64,000 bases of DNA, taken from assembly GCF_001557115.1 (NCBI RefSeq), contig NZ_LSKQ01000231.1, positions 99,156 to 163,155 of the forward strand, written 5' to 3'. Position numbers and translations under genes: made by a program. This DNA is from Erythrobacter sp. CCH5-A1. Its GTDB lineage: Bacteria; Pseudomonadota; Alphaproteobacteria; Sphingomonadales; Sphingomonadaceae. Shown piece after piece: positions 10,232 through 19,784 of this stretch (the first letter of the stretch is position 1; each line of letters opens with the position of its first letter). The notes below the pieces were generated by a model. The model did no database searches. It was not told the origin of the DNA and saw only the letters and a list, made by a program, of their open reading frames with translations.

Positions 10232-10915
10232 TCAGAAGCGGTAGCTCACGCCTGCGCTGACCAGCCACGGATCGAGCTTGTGCTCGGTCTCGATCGCCAG
10301 CGTGTTGCCCACGAACCAGCGCGCGGTGGTGTCGATGAAGTAGCGCTTGACATCGAGGCTGAGGCCGAACCCCTTGTCGCCCAGCGGCACGTCAATCCCC
10401 GCCTGCAGCGCAAGGCCCAGTTCGTTCGAGAGGTTGGTCTCGGTCACGCCCAGCGGCAGGGTCGCAGCGCCCGGATCGTCGCTCACCCACAGGAACAGCG
10501 CGGGGCCTGCGCCAACGTAAGGCTTCACGCCGCCGAGGTCGAAGTGGTACTTGGCGGTCAAGGTCGCCGGGATGAGCTTGGCGTCCGAGACCAGTTCGGC
10601 CCCGGCCGGAAGCCCCGCGACGGTGTCGACATCGTGCTGGGTGATCCCGGCGATGGTCTCGATCGAGATGTTGTCGGTCACGAACCATTCGATCGCCACG
10701 GTCGGCGTGACATTGTCGTTGGCCTCGGTCTGCAGGGTCGCGGGCAGGCCCGGCACGTTGACATTGATGTCGGTGATCGCCCCGTCGGGCGCCACGTAAG
10801 TGCCGAGCACCTTGAACTGGATGTCGCCGGCACGATCGCTTTCGCCGTCCTGCGCCATGGCAGGCGTCGCGGCGAGCGCCAGCACGGCACCGCCAAGCAT
10901 CAGAAGTCGCTTCAT
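10232..10915 (-). CDS. ompW: OmpW family outer-membrane protein
   Basis: 227-aa precursor. The ATG at 10915 is chosen because it starts the signal peptide MKRLLMLGGAVLALAATPAMA and follows GAGG by nine bases; the longer frame upstream adds residues with no features. The mature protein fits the eight-stranded OmpW barrel: DIQFKVLGTYVAPDG at the start, NDNVTPTVAIEWFVTDNISIETIAG, KPYVGAGPALFLW, and a C-terminal strand ending GVSYRF with terminal Phe. OmpW proteins form narrow hydrophobic channels for small nonpolar molecules and are often induced by oxygen limitation. That fits the perfect FNR/FixK box at 11011-11024, about 96 bases upstream and shared with the divergent regulator gene. Confidence 0.9.
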   Translation of the reverse strand: MKRLLMLGGAVLALAATPAMAQDGESDRAGDIQFKVLGTYVAPDGAITDINVNVPGLPATLQTEANDNVTPTVAIEWFVTDNISIETIAGITQHDVDTVAGLPAGAELVSDAKLIPATLTAKYHFDLGGVKPYVGAGPALFLWVSDDPGAATLPLGVTETNLSNELGLALQAGIDVPLGDKGFGLSLDVKRYFIDTTARWFVGNTLAIETEHKLDPWLVSAGVSYRF

Positions 10916-11010
10916 TTTCTTGTCCTCACTGGCAGCAGTGGCCGCCCTCCGCGGCCCAGGATGGTTGCTGCCTGTGGGGGCCGGATAGCCCGAGGATTGC
11001 GCGCGCCTCA

Positions 11011-11024
11011 TTGATCGGAATCAA
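11011..11024. promoter_or_regulatory. FNR/FixK box, perfect dyad
   Basis: TTGATCGGAATCAA fits TTGAT-N4-ATCAA at all ten defined bases. It lies between divergent ompW and the FixK-like regulator, 39 bases before the regulator start. It suggests autoregulation and control of ompW by the protein encoded next door. Confidence 0.85.
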
Positions 11025-11062
11025 AGACCATTGCGCCCGGGAAGGCCATTGCGGCATCCATC

Positions 11063-11827
11063 ATGGCGACACTCAGCCCTCTGCCCCCAACCTCTCTGGC
11101 GCCCGCTATCGGGCTCGACCAGTTCCGCGCCGCGCTGCCGGACGGAACGGGCGAGGGCCGCGTGGCCGATGCGCTCTGCGCGCTCGGTGCGGCGGCGCAG
11201 CTGGCGCGCGGGCAGGAGCTGGCGCCCGATCCCGAGACCGACCGGCTGGTGTGGCTCGCGAGCGGCGCGGCCAAGCTGGTCGCGCGCGGGCCTGCGTCAG
11301 TCGCGACCGGAGCCCCCGGCGGACAGGTGCTCGCCTTCCACTTCGCGGGCGATCTCGTCTCGGTGCTGCGCCAGAAGGACGGCGATTTCCGGCTGGTGGC
11401 GCTGACCCCGTGCGATCTGGTGATCTTCCCCTCGGACGCTTTTCTCGACCACGCGCAGGGCGATCCGGTGGTATTGCGATCGGTGCTAACCCGCTCGCTT
11501 CAGGCACTGCACCGCTCGCGCACCCGGATGATGCAGATGGGGCACAAGTCCGCGGCGGCGCGGATCGCCGATTTCCTTGTCTCGATGGCCGAGCGGCTGG
11601 CCGATTGCACGGCCGGCACCTGCGCCTTCGCGCTGCCGATGAGCCGCCGCGACATCGGCGATTCATTGGGCCTCACGATCGAGACCGTCAGCCGCCAGCT
11701 CACCGAGCTGCGCGAGGCCGGGCTGGTCGAGACCGAGGGCCGGTCGAAGGTCGCGCTCACCGATGTCGCCGCGCTCGCGCGGATCGCCGGGCGCCGGCCC
11801 GAACCGGAGGACGGCGGCAAAAACTGA
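11063..11827 (+). CDS. Crp/FNR family regulator, FixK-like (no Fe-S cysteines)
   Basis: 254 residues: an N-terminal cyclic-nucleotide-type sensor fold (about 40-150), a dimer helix, and a C-terminal winged helix. The recognition helix in MSRRDIGDSLGLTIETVSRQLTEL has the E-x-x-S-R pattern of FNR/FixK proteins that read TTGAT-N4-ATCAA. Such boxes occur upstream of itself, of ccoN and of hemN. It lacks the N-terminal Cys cluster of true FNR/FnrL; the first Cys is at residue 39 and is isolated. It therefore probably does not sense oxygen through a 4Fe-4S cluster and is nearer to FixK-type proteins, which depend on other signals. It sits directly before ccoN in the same direction and should activate the cbb3 oxidase block at low oxygen. 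Confidence 0.85.
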   Translation: MATLSPLPPTSLAPAIGLDQFRAALPDGTGEGRVADALCALGAAAQLARGQELAPDPETDRLVWLASGAAKLVARGPASVATGAPGGQVLAFHFAGDLVSVLRQKDGDFRLVALTPCDLVIFPSDAFLDHAQGDPVVLRSVLTRSLQALHRSRTRMMQMGHKSAAARIADFLVSMAERLADCTAGTCAFALPMSRRDIGDSLGLTIETVSRQLTELREAGLVETEGRSKVALTDVAALARIAGRRPEPEDGGKN

Positions 11828-11834
11828 ACCATTT

Positions 11835-11848
11835 TTGATTTCGGTCAA
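11835..11848 (+). promoter_or_regulatory. FNR/FixK box upstream of ccoN
   Basis: TTGATTTCGGTCAA matches nine of ten defined bases of TTGAT-N4-ATCAA. It begins seven bases after the regulator stop and ends 56 bases before the ccoN start, a spacing suited to class II activation. Confidence 0.8.
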
Positions 11849-11904
11849 ACACACGAGGCACGGGGGTGGGTTAGACGGCCTGCCGACGGAAGGGATAAAT
11901 CAAC

Positions 11905-13590
11905 ATGGAAACAGTCGTTAAGCGGCTGGGCGTGTGGGCGTGCGTCCTCATGGCCAGTATCGCCGCCATCGCGCTCACCCCCGATAGCGGGTTCGCGATC
12001 CACATGGGGATCGTCGGCCTCGTGACGGTGATCCTGATCCTTGCCACGGCCACCAGCTACGATCCGCTGGCGCGCGTGCAGGGGATTTTCAAGATGCCTC
12101 CGGGGCCATCGCGCTATGACGACGACCCGATCCGCTGGGGCGTGATCGCGACGATGTTCTGGGGCATCGCCGGGCTGCTCGCGGGCGTGTTCATCGCCGC
12201 GCAGATGGCTTTCCCCGAGCTCAACATCGAGCCTTACCTCAACTTCGGCCGGCTGCGTCCGCTGCACACCAGCGCGGTGATCTTCGCCTTCGGCGGCAAT
12301 GCGCTGCTCGCGACAAGCTTCTACGTCGTCCAGCGCACCTGCCGCACCACGCTGGCGCTGCCGGGCCTCGCGCGCTTCGTGTTCTGGGGCTACCAGTTGT
12401 TCATCGTGCTCGCTGCGACCGGCTACCTGCTCGGCATCAGCCAGGGCAAGGAATATGCCGAGCCCGAGTGGTATGTCGACCTGTGGCTGACGATCGTGTG
12501 GGTCGCCTATCTCGCGGTCTTCGTCGCGACGATCCTGAACCGGCGCGAGCCGCACATCTATGTGGCGAACTGGTTCTACCTCGCCTTCATCATCACCGTG
12601 GCGATGCTGCACCTCGTCAACAACCTGTCGCTGCCGGTGAGCCTGCTCGGCGCCAAGAGCTACAGCGCCTTTGCGGGCGTGCAGGATGCGCTGACCCAGT
12701 GGTGGTATGGCCACAACGCCGTGGGGTTCTTCCTCACCGCCGGCTTCCTGGCGATGATGTACTACTTCGTGCCCAAGCAGGCCGGGCGGCCGGTTTACTC
12801 CTACCGCCTGTCGATCATCCACTTCTGGTCGCTGATCTTCCTCTACATCTGGGCAGGCCCGCACCACCTCCATTACACCGCGCTCCCCGACTGGGCGCAG
12901 ACGCTGGGCATGGTGTTCTCGGTGATGCTGTGGATGCCCAGCTGGGGCGGGATGATCAACGGTCTGATGACCCTGAACGGCGCGTGGGACAAGGTGCGCA
13001 CCGATCCGATCATCCGCATGATGGTCCTCGCGCTCGCCTTCTACGGGATGAGCACCTTCGAAGGGCCGATGCTGTCGATCAAGGCGGTGAACTCGCTCTC
13101 GCACTACACCGACTGGACGATCGGCCACGTCCACTCCGGCGCGCTGGGGTGGAACGGGATGATCACCTTCGCCTGCATCTACTACCTCACCCCGCGCCTG
13201 TGGAACCGCGAGCGGCTCTACAGCCTGCGGATGATAAACTGGCACTTCTGGCTCGCGACGCTCGGCATCGTCTTCTACGCCGCGAGCATGTGGGTGGCCG
13301 GGATCACCCAGGGGCTGATGTGGCGCGAATATGGCGCGGACGGTTACCTCGTGAACAGCTTCGTCGACACGGTCGCGGCGCTCCACCCGATGTATGTCCT
13401 GCGCATGGCGGGGGGCCTGATGTACCTCACCGGCGCGCTCATCATGGCCTTCAACATCGCCATGACCATCGCGGGCAAGCTGCGCGAGGAAGCACCGATG
13501 GGCGAGACGGCACACGATCAGGCCGCCGATCGGCCGCTGCCTGTCCCCGCCCCCGCATTCGCCAACGCCAACGCCGAACCGGCCGAATGA
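11905..13590 (+). CDS. ccoN: cbb3-type cytochrome c oxidase subunit I
   Basis: 561 residues, the catalytic heme b/heme b3-CuB subunit of the high-affinity oxidase in the cytoplasmic membrane. It has two extra N-terminal helices followed by the conserved core. Ligand regions are visible: [15 protein letters not shown] (low-spin heme), [17 protein letters not shown] (CuB His with the nearby Tyr), [13 protein letters not shown] (CuB His pair) and [12 protein letters not shown] (heme ligands). AAGGGAT precedes the ATG. It heads the operon ccoNOQP-ccoGHIS with gaps or overlaps of a few bases, behind an FNR/FixK box. The oxidase supports respiration at nanomolar oxygen and pumps protons. Confidence 0.97.
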   Translation: METVVKRLGVWACVLMASIAAIALTPDSGFAIHMGIVGLVTVILILATATSYDPLARVQGIFKMPPGPSRYDDDPIRWGVIATMFWGIAGLLAGVFIAAQMAFPELNIEPYLNFGRLRPLHTSAVIFAFGGNALLATSFYVVQRTCRTTLALPGLARFVFWGYQLFIVLAATGYLLGISQGKEYAEPEWYVDLWLTIVWVAYLAVFVATILNRREPHIYVANWFYLAFIITVAMLHLVNNLSLPVSLLGAKSYSAFAGVQDALTQWWYGHNAVGFFLTAGFLAMMYYFVPKQAGRPVYSYRLSIIHFWSLIFLYIWAGPHHLHYTALPDWAQTLGMVFSVMLWMPSWGGMINGLMTLNGAWDKVRTDPIIRMMVLALAFYGMSTFEGPMLSIKAVNSLSHYTDWTIGHVHSGALGWNGMITFACIYYLTPRLWNRERLYSLRMINWHFWLATLGIVFYAASMWVAGITQGLMWREYGADGYLVNSFVDTVAALHPMYVLRMAGGLMYLTGALIMAFNIAMTIAGKLREEAPMGETAHDQAADRPLPVPAPAFANANAEPAE

Positions 13591-13615
13591 CCGCTCGGAC
13601 AGGGAATCTGACACC

Positions 13616-14386
13616 ATGAGCAACACCGCATCGCAACCGGGCGCCTTCGAGGGCCACAAGAAGCTCGAACGCAACGTCACCCTGCTCGCCGCGCTTACCC
13701 TTGGCGTGGTGGCGATCGGCGGGATCGTCGAGATCGCACCCCTCTTCTGGATCGACAACACGATCGAGAAGGTCGAGGGGATGCGCCCCTACACCCCGCT
13801 CGAGCAGGCGGGCCGCGACATCTACATCCGCGAGGGCTGCTACGTCTGCCACAGCCAGATGATCCGGCCCTTCAGGGACGAGGTCGAGCGCTACGGCCAC
13901 TACAGCCTCGCCGCGGAATCGATGTACGACCACCCCTTCCAGTGGGGCTCGAAACGCACCGGGCCCGATCTGGCGCGGGTCGGCGGGCGCTATTCGGATG
14001 CCTGGCATGTCCAGCACCTCAAAGCCCCGCGCGAGGTGGTGCCCGAGAGCATCATGCCGAGCTACGCCTTCCTTGCCGAGAACGAGCTCCACGTCGCCGA
14101 TCCGGCCGCGAACCTCGCCTCGCTCCGGGCGGTGGGCGTGCCCTATTCGGACAAGGACATCGCGCGCGCCGAGGCCGATCTGGAAGCGCAAGCCAACCCC
14201 GAGGCCGATGCGGGCGACCTCGCCAAGCGCTACCCCAAGGCGCAGATCCGCGACTTCGACGGCGATCCGAGCCGCGTGACCGAGATGGATGCGCTGGTCG
14301 CCTACCTCCAGATGCTCGGCACGCTGGTCGACGTGAACTCAGCCGCCGCGCAAGAAGAACTCACCAAGGCGGAGGCGGGCCGATGA
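13616..14386 (+). CDS. ccoO: cbb3-type cytochrome c oxidase subunit II (monoheme c)
   Basis: 256 residues. One N-terminal membrane helix (about 23-42) anchors a periplasmic monoheme cytochrome c with the heme motif in [14 protein letters not shown]; the axial Met is expected downstream ([10 protein letters not shown]). It passes electrons from CcoP to CcoN. The stop overlaps the ccoQ start as ATGA, indicating coupled translation. The segment with several Glu/Asp near residues 178-210 is a loop commonly seen in alphaproteobacterial CcoO. Confidence 0.96.
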   Translation: MSNTASQPGAFEGHKKLERNVTLLAALTLGVVAIGGIVEIAPLFWIDNTIEKVEGMRPYTPLEQAGRDIYIREGCYVCHSQMIRPFRDEVERYGHYSLAAESMYDHPFQWGSKRTGPDLARVGGRYSDAWHVQHLKAPREVVPESIMPSYAFLAENELHVADPAANLASLRAVGVPYSDKDIARAEADLEAQANPEADAGDLAKRYPKAQIRDFDGDPSRVTEMDALVAYLQMLGTLVDVNSAAAQEELTKAEAGR

Positions 14387-14544
14387 GCCTCTACACCGCC
14401 TTGCGCCACTTCGCGGACAGCTACGGCCTGGCGGTGATCTGCGCGCTCTATCTGACCCTGTGCCTGTGGCACTTCCGTCCGGGCGCGCGGCGCTTCGTGG
14501 CAGATGCCAAGCACTCGATTTTCAGGGATGACGACCATGACTAA
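14383..14544 (+). CDS. ccoQ: cbb3-type oxidase small subunit IV (CcoQ)
   Basis: 53 residues with one membrane helix, [18 protein letters not shown] (about 14-31), then a basic and acidic cytosolic tail. It starts inside the ccoO stop (ATGA) and overlaps ccoP by eight bases. Position, size and the helix followed by RPGARR identify CcoQ, which stabilises the assembled oxidase. It is easily missed because a longer overlapping frame covers it. Confidence 0.9.
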   Translation: MSLYTALRHFADSYGLAVICALYLTLCLWHFRPGARRFVADAKHSIFRDDDHD

Positions 14545-15439
14545 ACGCATCGACGAGCCCACCGGCACCGAATTCGTCGGCCACGAATGGGACGGGATCG
14601 AGGAGCTCAACACGCCCCTTCCCCGCTGGTGGCTATACACCTTCTACGCGACGATCCTGTTCGCGATTGTCTACGTCGTGCTCTACCCGGCCTGGCCGCT
14701 GCTCGACCGGGCGACGGCGGGCACATTGGGCTGGTCGAGCCGGGGCGATCTCGCCGCCGAGATGCGTGCCGCCGATGCCGCGCGCGCCGGGGTGGTGGCG
14801 AAGATCGCCGCGACCCCGATCGAGGCTCTGCCCAATGATCCGCAGCTGATGCAGGCGGCCGTGTCCGGCGGGGCGGCGGCGTTCAGGGTCAATTGCGTCC
14901 AGTGCCACGGCGCGGGCGCGGCGGGATCGCCGGGCTACCCCAACCTCAATGATGACGACTGGATCTGGGGCGGCACCCTCACCGAGATCGAATACACCCT
15001 CAACCACGGCATCCGCTGGGATGCGGCGGCCGAGACGCGGAGCAACTTCATGCCCGCGTTCGAGGGCAGCTTCGATGCCGGGCAGGTGAATGCGCTTGCC
15101 GGTCACGTCCTGTCGCTTTCCGGCAAGGGCAAGCCGAACCCGGTCGGCGCGCAGATGTTCGCCGACAACTGCGCGGCCTGCCACGGGGCGGGCGGCGAGG
15201 GGCTGCCTGCGGTCGGCGGCCCGGCGCTGAACGATGCGATCTGGCTTTACGGCGGCAGCGCAACGGCGGTCGGCAAGCAGATCCTCGCCCCCCGCCACGG
15301 CGTGATGCCGGCGTGGCAAGGGCGGCTCGATCCGATGACGATCAAGATGCTTGCAGCCTACGTGCATTCGCGCGGCGGCGGGCAGGATCCCGCACCCGCT
15401 GTCCCCACACCGCATGCGCCGCAAGTCGCCGCCAAGTAG
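14537..15439 (+). CDS. ccoP: cbb3-type cytochrome c oxidase subunit III (diheme c)
   Basis: 300 residues. The start at 14537 has TCAGGG nine bases upstream; an in-frame ATG at 14528 is possible but would sit on that site. N-terminal sequence EFVGHEWDGIEELNTPLPRWW is diagnostic of CcoP, then one membrane helix (about 35-55) and two periplasmic heme domains with CVQCH (about 118) and CAACH (about 212), each followed by a Met ligand region (NFMPAFEG, GVMPAWQG). It accepts electrons from soluble or membrane cytochrome c and delivers them to CcoO. The Pro/Ala-rich C-terminal tail is disordered. Confidence 0.96.
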   Translation: MTKRIDEPTGTEFVGHEWDGIEELNTPLPRWWLYTFYATILFAIVYVVLYPAWPLLDRATAGTLGWSSRGDLAAEMRAADAARAGVVAKIAATPIEALPNDPQLMQAAVSGGAAAFRVNCVQCHGAGAAGSPGYPNLNDDDWIWGGTLTEIEYTLNHGIRWDAAAETRSNFMPAFEGSFDAGQVNALAGHVLSLSGKGKPNPVGAQMFADNCAACHGAGGEGLPAVGGPALNDAIWLYGGSATAVGKQILAPRHGVMPAWQGRLDPMTIKMLAAYVHSRGGGQDPAPAVPTPHAPQVAAK

Positions 15440-15449
15440 GACACCGGTC

Positions 15450-17033
15450 ATGGCGCAAGCCGACGAGTTGGATCGCCCCGCGCCCCAAGCGCAAAAGCCG
15501 AAGCGCGACTGGGCCGGGGCGCTCGGGGCGGAGGGGGCCAAGGCTCCCGCGCCCACGGTCGAGGAGAGCGCGGGCTTCATGGGAACCGCGCTCTACGAGG
15601 CGGGGCGCACCGTCCACAACAAGCGGATCGACGGGCCTTTCCGGCGCTTCAAGTGGGCGATCATGGCGATCACCCTCACGATCTACTATGCGACGCCGTG
15701 GATCAGGTGGGACCGCGGGCCATACGCCCCCGATCAGGCGGTGCTGGTCGATCTGGCGAACCGCCGCTTCTACATGTTCGATATCGAGATCTGGCCGCAC
15801 GAGTTCTACTTCGTCGCAGGCCTGCTCATCATGGCGGGCATCGGCCTGTTCCTGGTGACGAGCGCCGTGGGCCGCGCCTGGTGCGGCTATGCCTGTCCCC
15901 AGACCGTGTGGACCGACCTCTTCCAGCACGTCGACCGCTTCTTCGACGGCGACCGCAACGCCCGCGCGCGGCTCGACAAGGCGCCCTGGGGCGCGGCCAA
16001 GACCACACGGCGCCTCGCCAAGTGGGCGGTCTATCTCGCCATCGCCTTCTGGACCGGCGGCGCGTGGATCATGTATTTCGCCGACGCGCCGACGCTCACC
16101 CGCGACTTCTGGACTGGCACGGCCGACCCTATCGCCTACGCCACGGTCGCGGTGCTCACCGGCACCACCTTCTGGCTCGGCGGGTTCATGCGCGAGCAGG
16201 TGTGCATCTACATGTGCCCCTGGCCGCGCATCCAGACCGCGATGCTCGACGAGAAGAGCCTGATCGTCACCTACAAGGACTGGCGCGGCGAGCAGCGCGG
16301 CAGCCTCAAGAAGGCGGCGAAGAATCCCGGCGCCTACGGCGACTGTATCGATTGCCAGCTGTGCGTCGCGGTGTGCCCGACCGGGGTCGACATCCGCGAG
16401 GGCCAGCAGATCGGCTGCATCACCTGCGGGCTGTGCATCGACGCCTGCGACCGGGTGATGAAGGAGACCGGACGGCCCCGCGGGCTGATCGACTACGCGA
16501 CCCTCGAACAATGCGACGCCGAACGCGCCGGCGCCCCCGCGCGCCCCGCATGGAAGGCGCTGCTGCGGCCGCGCGTGTTCGTCTATTTCGGCGTCTGGGC
16601 CGCGATCGGCGCGGGGCTCCTCTTCGCGCTCGGCACCCGCACCCATACCGACCTCACCGTGGCGCCCGATCGCAACCCGCCTTTCATGCTGATGAAGGAC
16701 GGATCGGTCAGAAACGCTTACACGCTGCGCCTCAGGAACATGGAGGCCCGCCCGCGCGAGATGGTGCTCGCGCTCGAAGGCCTGCCCGCCGGTGCAGTAA
16801 TGTGGACCGATGCGGTGAGCCTCGAGAACGCCGCGAAGACGCAGACCGTCTCCGTCGATGCCAACGCCACGAAGGTGCTGCGCGCCTATGTGATGCTCCC
16901 CCCGGGGACCGCGGGCGACGATGACGGCCTGCCCTTCACCTTCCGCCTCACCAGCCGCGACGAACAACGCGAAAGCGATGCGCAGCAAACCACCTTTGCC
17001 CAACCTACCTCAACGTCGCCGGAGGACAATTGA
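15450..17033 (+). CDS. ccoG: CcoG/RdxA/FixG family membrane ferredoxin
   Basis: 527 residues. It has four to five membrane helices and a cytosolic ferredoxin domain with two Cys sets, CIDCQLCVAVCP and CITCGLCIDACD (about 295-335). Further Cys lie in WCGYACPQTVW and CIYMCPWPRIQ, close to the membrane helices. The periplasmic C-terminal part (about 385-510) is an immunoglobulin-like domain. CcoG proteins act in cbb3 assembly; work in Rhodobacter links them to Cu(II) reduction during copper delivery to CcoN. An acidic and Pro/Ala-rich N-terminus of about 50 residues precedes the core. The stop overlaps the ccoH start. Confidence 0.93.
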   Translation: MAQADELDRPAPQAQKPKRDWAGALGAEGAKAPAPTVEESAGFMGTALYEAGRTVHNKRIDGPFRRFKWAIMAITLTIYYATPWIRWDRGPYAPDQAVLVDLANRRFYMFDIEIWPHEFYFVAGLLIMAGIGLFLVTSAVGRAWCGYACPQTVWTDLFQHVDRFFDGDRNARARLDKAPWGAAKTTRRLAKWAVYLAIAFWTGGAWIMYFADAPTLTRDFWTGTADPIAYATVAVLTGTTFWLGGFMREQVCIYMCPWPRIQTAMLDEKSLIVTYKDWRGEQRGSLKKAAKNPGAYGDCIDCQLCVAVCPTGVDIREGQQIGCITCGLCIDACDRVMKETGRPRGLIDYATLEQCDAERAGAPARPAWKALLRPRVFVYFGVWAAIGAGLLFALGTRTHTDLTVAPDRNPPFMLMKDGSVRNAYTLRLRNMEARPREMVLALEGLPAGAVMWTDAVSLENAAKTQTVSVDANATKVLRAYVMLPPGTAGDDDGLPFTFRLTSRDEQRESDAQQTTFAQPTSTSPEDN

Positions 17034-17488
17034 TGGCTCGCCCGATTTCCCGCTTCACCGGCAAGCACATGGCCGCGATCTTCGTTGGCGGCTTCGCCAT
17101 CGTCATCGCGGTGAACCTGCTGATGGCGAGCATCGCGGTCGGGAGCTTCCACGGCACCGTGGTCGACAACTCCTATGTCGCGAGTCAGAACTACAACGGC
17201 TGGCTCAAGCAGGCCGCCGCCTCGAAGGCGCTGGGCTGGCAGGCGGTGCCGCATCGCCGCAATGATGGCCGCGTGGTGGTCGAAACCCTCGCCGTCCCCG
17301 CAGGCGCGCAGATCACCGGCACGGCGGAACATCCGCTGGGCCTGCGCGCCGATACGCCGCTGACGTTTGCCCCGCTCGGCAAGGGCAGCTGGGTCTCGAA
17401 CCAGACCATCGCGCCGGGCCGCTGGCGGTTACGCCTCGCGATCCGCGCCGGGGACGAAGCCTGGGCAGGGGAGGCCGAACTCCGGTGA
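17033..17488 (+). CDS. ccoH: FixH/CcoH family cbb3 assembly protein
   Basis: 151 residues. GGAGG at 17021-17025 precedes the ATG. One membrane helix (about 14-35, HMAAIFVGGFAIVIAVNL) is followed by a periplasmic domain with VVDNSYVASQNYNGWLKQA, the typical FixH stretch. FixH stays bound to the cbb3 complex and aids assembly. Its stop overlaps the GTG start of ccoI by four bases, so the two are translationally coupled. Confidence 0.92.
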   Translation: MARPISRFTGKHMAAIFVGGFAIVIAVNLLMASIAVGSFHGTVVDNSYVASQNYNGWLKQAAASKALGWQAVPHRRNDGRVVVETLAVPAGAQITGTAEHPLGLRADTPLTFAPLGKGSWVSNQTIAPGRWRLRLAIRAGDEAWAGEAELR

Positions 17489-19638
17489 ACGCGCCTGCTC
17501 TCCCCCTTGCCTTTCGCGAAGGCGCAGCCGAGCGCCCCCTCGCCACAACCCGGCTGACTGTGCCCGGCATGAAATGCGCCGGCTGCATCGGCAAGATCGA
17601 GCGCGAGCTCGCCAAGACCCCCGGCATCGCCGCCGCCCGCGCGAACCTCTCGGCGAAGCGGGTCGCGATCAGCCATGATCCAGCGCTGGACGAGGGGGCG
17701 CTGGCAGCGGCGCTGCTCTCGCTCGGGTTCGAATCCCAGCCGGTCGCCGACAACCCGCTCGCCAGTGACGATGCCGAACGCAAGCGCCTGACCCGCGCGC
17801 TCGGGGTCGCGGGGTTCGGGATGATGAACATCATGCTGCTCTCGGTCAGCGTCTGGTCGGGCGCGGACGGGGCGACGCGGGCGCTGTTCCACTGGCTCTC
17901 GGCCGCCATCGCCCTGCCGGTCGTCGCCTATGCCGGGCGGCCCTTCTTTGATAGCGCATGGATGGCGCTGCGGCACCGGCGCACCAACATGGACGTGCCG
18001 ATTTCGATCGGCGTGATCCTCGCGACGGCGATGTCGCTCTACGAGACGGTCACCGGCGGGGCGCACGCCTTCTTCGACAGCGCCGTGATGCTGCTCTTCT
18101 TCCTCCTCGCCGGACGCGCCCTCGATGCCGAGATGCGCACCCGCACGCGGGCCGGGATCGGCGCCTTGCTCGGCCGCATGGGCAAAAGCGCCAGCGTGAT
18201 CGGCCCCGACGGCACCGCGCGCCGGGTGGCGGCAGAAGACCTCACCCCCGGCATGCTGGTGCTGGTCGCGGCCGGAGAGGCGCTGGCGGCGGACGGCGAA
18301 GTCGTGGAGGGCAGCAGCACGCTCGACAATGCCATGCTGACCGGCGAGAGCGCGCCCGAAAGGGTCGGGCCCGGATCGGTCGTCCACGCGGGCGCGATCA
18401 ACCTCTCGGCCCCTTTCAGGATGCGCCTGACCCATGTAGCCGAAGACACCGCGCTTGCCGAAATCGCCCGCCTGATGGACGAGGCCGGGCAATCGCGCTC
18501 GGCCTATGTCCGTATCGCCGACCGCGCTTCTCGGCTCTATGCGCCGGTGGTGCACGCGCTCGCGCTGCTCGCCTTTGCGGGGTGGATGATCGCCGGGGCA
18601 GGCTGGCACGCATCGCTGACCATCGCGATTGCCGTGCTCATCATCACCTGCCCCTGCGCAATGGGCCTCGCGGTCCCCGCCGCGCAGGTCGTGGCGAGCG
18701 GGGCGCTGATGCGGCGGGGCCTGCTGGTGAAGGACGGGAGCGCCCTCGAGCGCCTCGCCGAATGCGATCTGGCGGTGCTGGACAAGACCGGCACGCTGAC
18801 CCTCGGCACCCCGCGCGCCGACGTGAGCAAGCTCGATGCCGAGGCCCGCGCCGTCGCCCTCGCCCTCGCCCAGACGAGCCGCCACCCGCTGAGCCGCGGC
18901 CTTGCCGCCGCGCTGCTGCGCGAGGGCGTGACCCCGGCCGCGGTGGAGGATGTGAGCGAGGTCAGCGGTGCGGGCCTCCAGGGTCGCTGGCAAGGTCTGG
19001 CGGTGGCGCTCGAGAAGCCCGAAGGCGAAGCCGAGGGCTCCCTCGCCACCTCGCTCAGGATCAGCGAGATCCGGCAGGTCATTCCCTTTGCCGATCCCCT
19101 GCGCCCCGATGCCGCCGCCGCCCTCGCCGCGCTCGCGGCCGAGGGCCTGCCCGCCCGCATCCTCTCGGGCGACCGCGCCGGGCCCGTCGCCGCCATCGCC
19201 GCCGCGCTCGGCATTCCCGCCGATGCGGAGGCCGACCCCCGCGGCAAGCTCGCCGCGCTCGAGGCGCTCAAGACCGCCGGGCACCGCCCGCTGATGGTCG
19301 GCGACGGCCTCAACGACGGCCCCGCGCTCACCGCTGCCCACGCCTCGATCGCGCCCGGCACTGCGTCCGACGCCAGCCAGCAGGCCGCCGACGCGGTGTT
19401 CATCGGCGAGGCGCTGATGCCGGTCGCGATGGCGGTCAGGGTGGCAAAGGCGACGATGCGGATCGTGCGGCAGAATTTCGGCTTTTCCATCGCCTACAAC
19501 GCGCTCGCGGTGCCGCTCGCGCTGACCGGGCAGGTGACGCCGCTGGTCGCCGCGATTGCCATGTCGGTGTCCTCGCTGGTGGTGATTGCCAACTCGCTGC
19601 GGCTGGCCGGAGCCGCCAAGGAGCCTCTGCCGACATGA
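17485..19638 (+). CDS. ccoI: Copper-exporting P-type ATPase for cbb3 assembly (FixI/CcoI)
   Basis: 717 residues from a GTG start. The N-terminal heavy-metal domain has MKCAGCIGKIERE with the metal-binding CxxC (about 32-35). Eight membrane helices follow, including the transport motif TCPCAMGLAVP. Catalytic elements are TGESAP (actuator), DKTGTLT (phosphorylated Asp) and VGDGLNDGPAL. CcoI pumps copper into the periplasm for the CuB centre rather than for detoxification; the operon position settles this assignment over a general CopA. It overlaps ccoH and ccoS by four bases each. Confidence 0.94.
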   Translation: MNAPALPLAFREGAAERPLATTRLTVPGMKCAGCIGKIERELAKTPGIAAARANLSAKRVAISHDPALDEGALAAALLSLGFESQPVADNPLASDDAERKRLTRALGVAGFGMMNIMLLSVSVWSGADGATRALFHWLSAAIALPVVAYAGRPFFDSAWMALRHRRTNMDVPISIGVILATAMSLYETVTGGAHAFFDSAVMLLFFLLAGRALDAEMRTRTRAGIGALLGRMGKSASVIGPDGTARRVAAEDLTPGMLVLVAAGEALAADGEVVEGSSTLDNAMLTGESAPERVGPGSVVHAGAINLSAPFRMRLTHVAEDTALAEIARLMDEAGQSRSAYVRIADRASRLYAPVVHALALLAFAGWMIAGAGWHASLTIAIAVLIITCPCAMGLAVPAAQVVASGALMRRGLLVKDGSALERLAECDLAVLDKTGTLTLGTPRADVSKLDAEARAVALALAQTSRHPLSRGLAAALLREGVTPAAVEDVSEVSGAGLQGRWQGLAVALEKPEGEAEGSLATSLRISEIRQVIPFADPLRPDAAAALAALAAEGLPARILSGDRAGPVAAIAAALGIPADAEADPRGKLAALEALKTAGHRPLMVGDGLNDGPALTAAHASIAPGTASDASQQAADAVFIGEALMPVAMAVRVAKATMRIVRQNFGFSIAYNALAVPLALTGQVTPLVAAIAMSVSSLVVIANSLRLAGAAKEPLPT

Positions 19639-19784
19639 CCGGGCTTGCCTTCCTGATCCCCATCGCGCTCGGCATGGGCCTGCTCGGCCTTGCCGCCTTC
19701 CTGTGGTCGATGCGCGAGGGGCAATATGACGACATGGAAGGGGCGGCCAGCCGCATCCTGATCGACGAGGAGGATGCCCCGTGA
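19635..19784 (+). CDS. ccoS: cbb3-type oxidase assembly protein CcoS
   Basis: 49 residues with a single N-terminal helix (about 4-26, LAFLIPIALGMGLLGLAAFLW), then SMREGQYDDMEGAASRIL. This last stretch is the diagnostic CcoS/FixS sequence (W-x-x-x-x-GQYDD). CcoS is needed for cofactor insertion into CcoN. The ATG overlaps the ccoI stop, and its own stop overlaps the GTG of the next small gene. Confidence 0.95.
   Translation: MTGLAFLIPIALGMGLLGLAAFLWSMREGQYDDMEGAASRILIDEEDAP

Noticed and set aside
11845-13761. Long open frame (638 codons) on the minus strand
   Set aside because: Antisense shadow of ccoN. It is rich in Arg/His/Gly with no domain motifs, while the plus strand encodes an unmistakable oxidase subunit.
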